Positions 61,830 to 64,000 of a stretch of 64,000 nt of DNA are shown one piece after another. The DNA is from Nonomuraea guangzhouensis (lineage in GTDB: Bacteria; Actinomycetota; Actinomycetes; Streptosporangiales; Streptosporangiaceae), in the NCBI RefSeq assembly GCF_019396345.1, contig NZ_JAHKRM010000005.1, positions 338,640-402,639 on the forward strand. Direction: 5' to 3'. The notes beneath the pieces were generated by a model. It did not search any database. It had not been told where the DNA came from and worked only from the letters and a program-made list of their open reading frames with translations. The stretch's first letter is position 1, and each line of letters starts with the position of its first letter. A program made the position numbers and the translations under genes.

Positions 61830-62957
61830 ATGGCCGATTCACTTGCCGAACTTACTGCCCGGGGGGTGTCGATCTGGCTGGACGACCTGAGCCGGGAACG
61901 GCTGGTTTCAGGCAGTCTGGCCGACCTGGTCGCGCGGGACCACGTGGTGGGGGTCACCACCAATCCCACCATCTTCGCGAAAGCCATATCCGGCGGTGAT
62001 GCCTACAACGCACAGATGAGCGACCTGGCGGCGCGTGGCGTCGAGGCCGCGGAGGCCCTGCGGGCGCTGACCACGTTCGACGTCCGTGCCGCCTGCGATG
62101 TCCTGCGGCCGGTCTATGACGCTAGCGACGGGGTGGACGGCCGGGTGTCGATCGAGGTCGACCCCCAGCTCGCCCACAACACCGAGGCGACGATCGCTGA
62201 GGCACGGGCACTGTGGTGGCTGGTGGACCGTCCTAACCTGTTCATCAAGATCCCGGCCGCCCGTCAGGGGCTGCCGGCGATTGCCGCGTGCCTGGCCGAC
62301 GGAATCAGCGTCAACGTCACGCTGATCTTCTCTCTGTCCCGTTACGAAGCGGTGATGAACGCCTTCCTCGACGGGATGGAAGCCGCCCTGCAGGCCGGAC
62401 GGGATGTGTCAGCGCTCGCCTCGGTGGCCTCATTCTTCGTCTCCCGGCTCGACACCGAGGTCGACGCGCGATTGGACAAGATCGGGACCGCCGAGGCCGC
62501 CGGACTGCGCGGCCAGGCCGCCCTGGCCAACGCCCGGCTCGCCTATCAACGCTACGAGCAGGTGCTCGCCTTGCCACGCTGGACGGCGTTGGAGGCTGCG
62601 GGCGCGCGTCCGCAGCGTCCGCTGTGGGCGTCGACCTCGACCAAGGACCCGGCCTACTCCGACACGCGCTACGTGGTCGATCTGGTCGCGCCCGGTGTGG
62701 TCAACACCATGCCCGAGGCCACCTTGCGCGCGGTCGCCGACCACGGCCAGGTGCCGCCCGACTCGGTACGCGAGCACTACCAGCACGCCCAGCAGGTACT
62801 CCAGCGGCTGCAACGGCTGGGCATCGACTACGACGACGTCGTGCAAAGGCTCGAAGACGATGGTGTGGCCGCGTTCGAGGCGAGCTGGGACCGGCTGCGC
62901 GAGCAACTGGCCACCACCCTACGAGCAACCGACAGAGGTGCTGGACATGGCCGTTGA
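61830..62957 (+). CDS. tal: Transaldolase
   Basis: A 375-residue enzyme of the pentose phosphate pathway that moves a dihydroxyacetone unit between sugar phosphates. The long actinomycete-type sequence shows [19 protein letters not shown] (about 38-56), the Schiff-base lysine near 140 in [27 protein letters not shown] and [16 protein letters not shown] follows GGGAGCCATGCC. Its end overlaps the next start by 11 bp. In several actinomycetes a second transaldolase is found in stress islands like this one. Confidence 0.95.
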   Translation: MADSLAELTARGVSIWLDDLSRERLVSGSLADLVARDHVVGVTTNPTIFAKAISGGDAYNAQMSDLAARGVEAAEALRALTTFDVRAACDVLRPVYDASDGVDGRVSIEVDPQLAHNTEATIAEARALWWLVDRPNLFIKIPAARQGLPAIAACLADGISVNVTLIFSLSRYEAVMNAFLDGMEAALQAGRDVSALASVASFFVSRLDTEVDARLDKIGTAEAAGLRGQAALANARLAYQRYEQVLALPRWTALEAAGARPQRPLWASTSTKDPAYSDTRYVVDLVAPGVVNTMPEATLRAVADHGQVPPDSVREHYQHAQQVLQRLQRLGIDYDDVVQRLEDDGVAAFEASWDRLREQLATTLRATDRGAGHGR

Positions 62958-64000
62958 CATGACGTACCTGATCGCCGGAGCAGGTCTGGCGGGGGCCAAG
63001 GCCGCCCAGACCCTGCGCGAGGAGGGCTTCCAGGGACGGATCGTGCTCGTCGGTGAGGAGAGCGAACGCCCCTACGAGCGGCCGCCGCTGTCGAAGGGCT
63101 ACCTGCTGGGCAGAACCAAGCGGGAGGAGATCTACGTCCACCCGCAACCGTGGTACGGCGAGCACGACGTCGATCTGCTCCTCGGTACGGCGGTCACCGG
63201 CATCGACCCCGCCGGGCACGAGGTGAGCCTGTCCGACGGCAGCCGGATCGGCTACGCCAAGCTGCTGCTGGCCACCGGCTCCTCCCCGCGGCGGCTACCG
63301 ATTCCGGGCGCCGACCTGGATGGTGTGCTCTACCTGCGCCGGGTCGAAGACAGCGACCGGCTCAAGGCGGTCTTCCCAACCGCGTCCCGGGTCGCGATCA
63401 TTGGCGCCGGCTGGATCGGGCTGGAGACCGCGGCCGCCGCCCGCGCCGCCGGAGCCGAGGTGACCGTCCTGGAGAGCGCGGAGTTGCCGCTGCTGCGGGT
63501 GCTCGGCCGCGAGGTCGCCGAGGTCTTCGCCGGGCTACACCGCGAGCACGGGGTCGATCTGCGCTGCGGCGTGCGGGTAGCCGAGATCTTCGGCCGTGGC
63601 GGCCAGGCTATCGGCGTGCGGCTGGCCGACGGCAGCCAGATCGACGCCGACGCCGTCATCGTCGGAATCGGCATCACCCCCAACACCGGGCTCGCTCTCT
63701 CCGCGGGGCTGGAGGTGGACAACGGCGTCCGGGTCACCGCGCGACTACGCACCTCCGACCTGGACATCTACGCCGCCGGCGACGTGGCCAACGCCTTCCA
63801 CCCTCTGCTGGGCAAGCACATCCGCGTCGAGCACTGGGCCAACGCGCTGCACCAACCGCAGGTCGCGGCCAAGACCATGCTCGGCCAGGACGTCCGCTAC
63901 GAGCGGCTGCCGTACTTCTTCACCGACCAATACGACCTCGGAATGGAGTATTCCGGCTACGTCGAACCTGACGGATATGACGAGGTGATCTTCCGCGGTG
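62947..64000 (+). CDS. FAD-dependent pyridine-nucleotide-disulfide oxidoreductase (ferredoxin reductase type), 3' end outside the window
   Basis: ATG at 62947 opens a frame without stop to the window edge (351 codons visible). FAD motif [20 protein letters not shown] is at about 6-25, [15 protein letters not shown] at 41-55, the NAD motif [20 protein letters not shown] at about 150, and the second FAD motif [13 protein letters not shown] at about 270. This is the family of rubredoxin/ferredoxin reductases and NADH-dependent oxidoreductases that serve P450 and dioxygenase systems. It overlaps the transaldolase by 11 bp, so both are translated from one transcript. Confidence 0.93.
   Translation, partial: MAVDMTYLIAGAGLAGAKAAQTLREEGFQGRIVLVGEESERPYERPPLSKGYLLGRTKREEIYVHPQPWYGEHDVDLLLGTAVTGIDPAGHEVSLSDGSRIGYAKLLLATGSSPRRLPIPGADLDGVLYLRRVEDSDRLKAVFPTASRVAIIGAGWIGLETAAAARAAGAEVTVLESAELPLLRVLGREVAEVFAGLHREHGVDLRCGVRVAEIFGRGGQAIGVRLADGSQIDADAVIVGIGITPNTGLALSAGLEVDNGVRVTARLRTSDLDIYAAGDVANAFHPLLGKHIRVEHWANALHQPQVAAKTMLGQDVRYERLPYFFTDQYDLGMEYSGYVEPDGYDEVIFRG

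Overview
The window is high-GC DNA with actinomycete-type genes: paired ECF sigma factor and YCII protein, DUF3040 and DUF5701 proteins, many MarR, TetR and HxlR regulators, GTG and TTG starts, and GTGA stop/start overlaps. The overall impression is a large-genome soil actinomycete of the Streptosporangiaceae type. That placement is inference; there is no rRNA or other marker gene in the window. No tRNA, rRNA, CRISPR array or replication origin was seen.

Region 1 (1-29.7 kb) is mostly ordinary accessory chromosome. It opens with a sugar ABC importer (binding protein, two permeases) and a Tat-type secreted protein. Then come a fused serine hydrolase with a MerR regulator, a GbsR/MarR regulator with a cytochrome P450, and a GlxA-type regulator that has lost its start. 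A minus-strand run carries VOC, Lrp, VOC, PPOX, YCII and ECF sigma genes. HxlR/SDR, TetR, serine hydrolase, acetyltransferase and VOC genes follow. There is a frameshifted Tn3-type transposase remnant (20.35-21.77 kb), a NarL-type two-component pair, and a methyltransferase broken by an in-frame amber codon next to its XRE-cupin regulator.

Region 2 (28.4-35.4 kb) is the most unusual part. Two zinc-knuckle/coiled-coil genes point leftwards (28.45-29.71 and 31.17-32.57 kb). Each has a long inverted repeat about 95 bp upstream, and the two repeats share the inner core GAGAA-N6/7-TTCTC. The second repeat lies between the coiled-coil gene and a divergent, complete tyrosine recombinase. This layout resembles the TnpT/TnpS cointegrate-resolution modules of Tn4651-type transposons. 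A decayed third zinc-knuckle gene, a decayed second tyrosine recombinase, a cluster of IS21-like 15-bp repeats and an IS5-type remnant surround it.

Region 3 (35.5-42.3 kb) holds an ECF-SnoaL sigma factor, an amidase, a MarR regulator, and a redox cluster in which a F420/NADP-reductase-like gene occurs once whole and twice as fragments. Fragments of one or two nuclease-like genes flank this region.

Region 4 (42.3-52.4 kb) is defence-like. It contains a possible ParB-like protein, a small coiled-coil protein, a 1,059-residue DEAH helicase with a nuclease-like C-terminus, a DEDDh exonuclease with a BRCT domain, a coupled winged-helix pair, and an XRE-ImmA/IrrE gene next to a protein with a TGT-like zinc signature. 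It ends in an IS30 remnant.

Region 5 (52.7-64 kb) looks like a redox/stress-adaptation island with decayed members (universal stress protein, PPOX protein, P-type ATPase) and intact ones: ArsR-SulP operon, cytochrome c oxidase subunit I, hemerythrin-DUF2249 protein, MarR with two strong operators, DUF3040 protein, slipin, transaldolase, and a FAD reductase that runs off the right edge.
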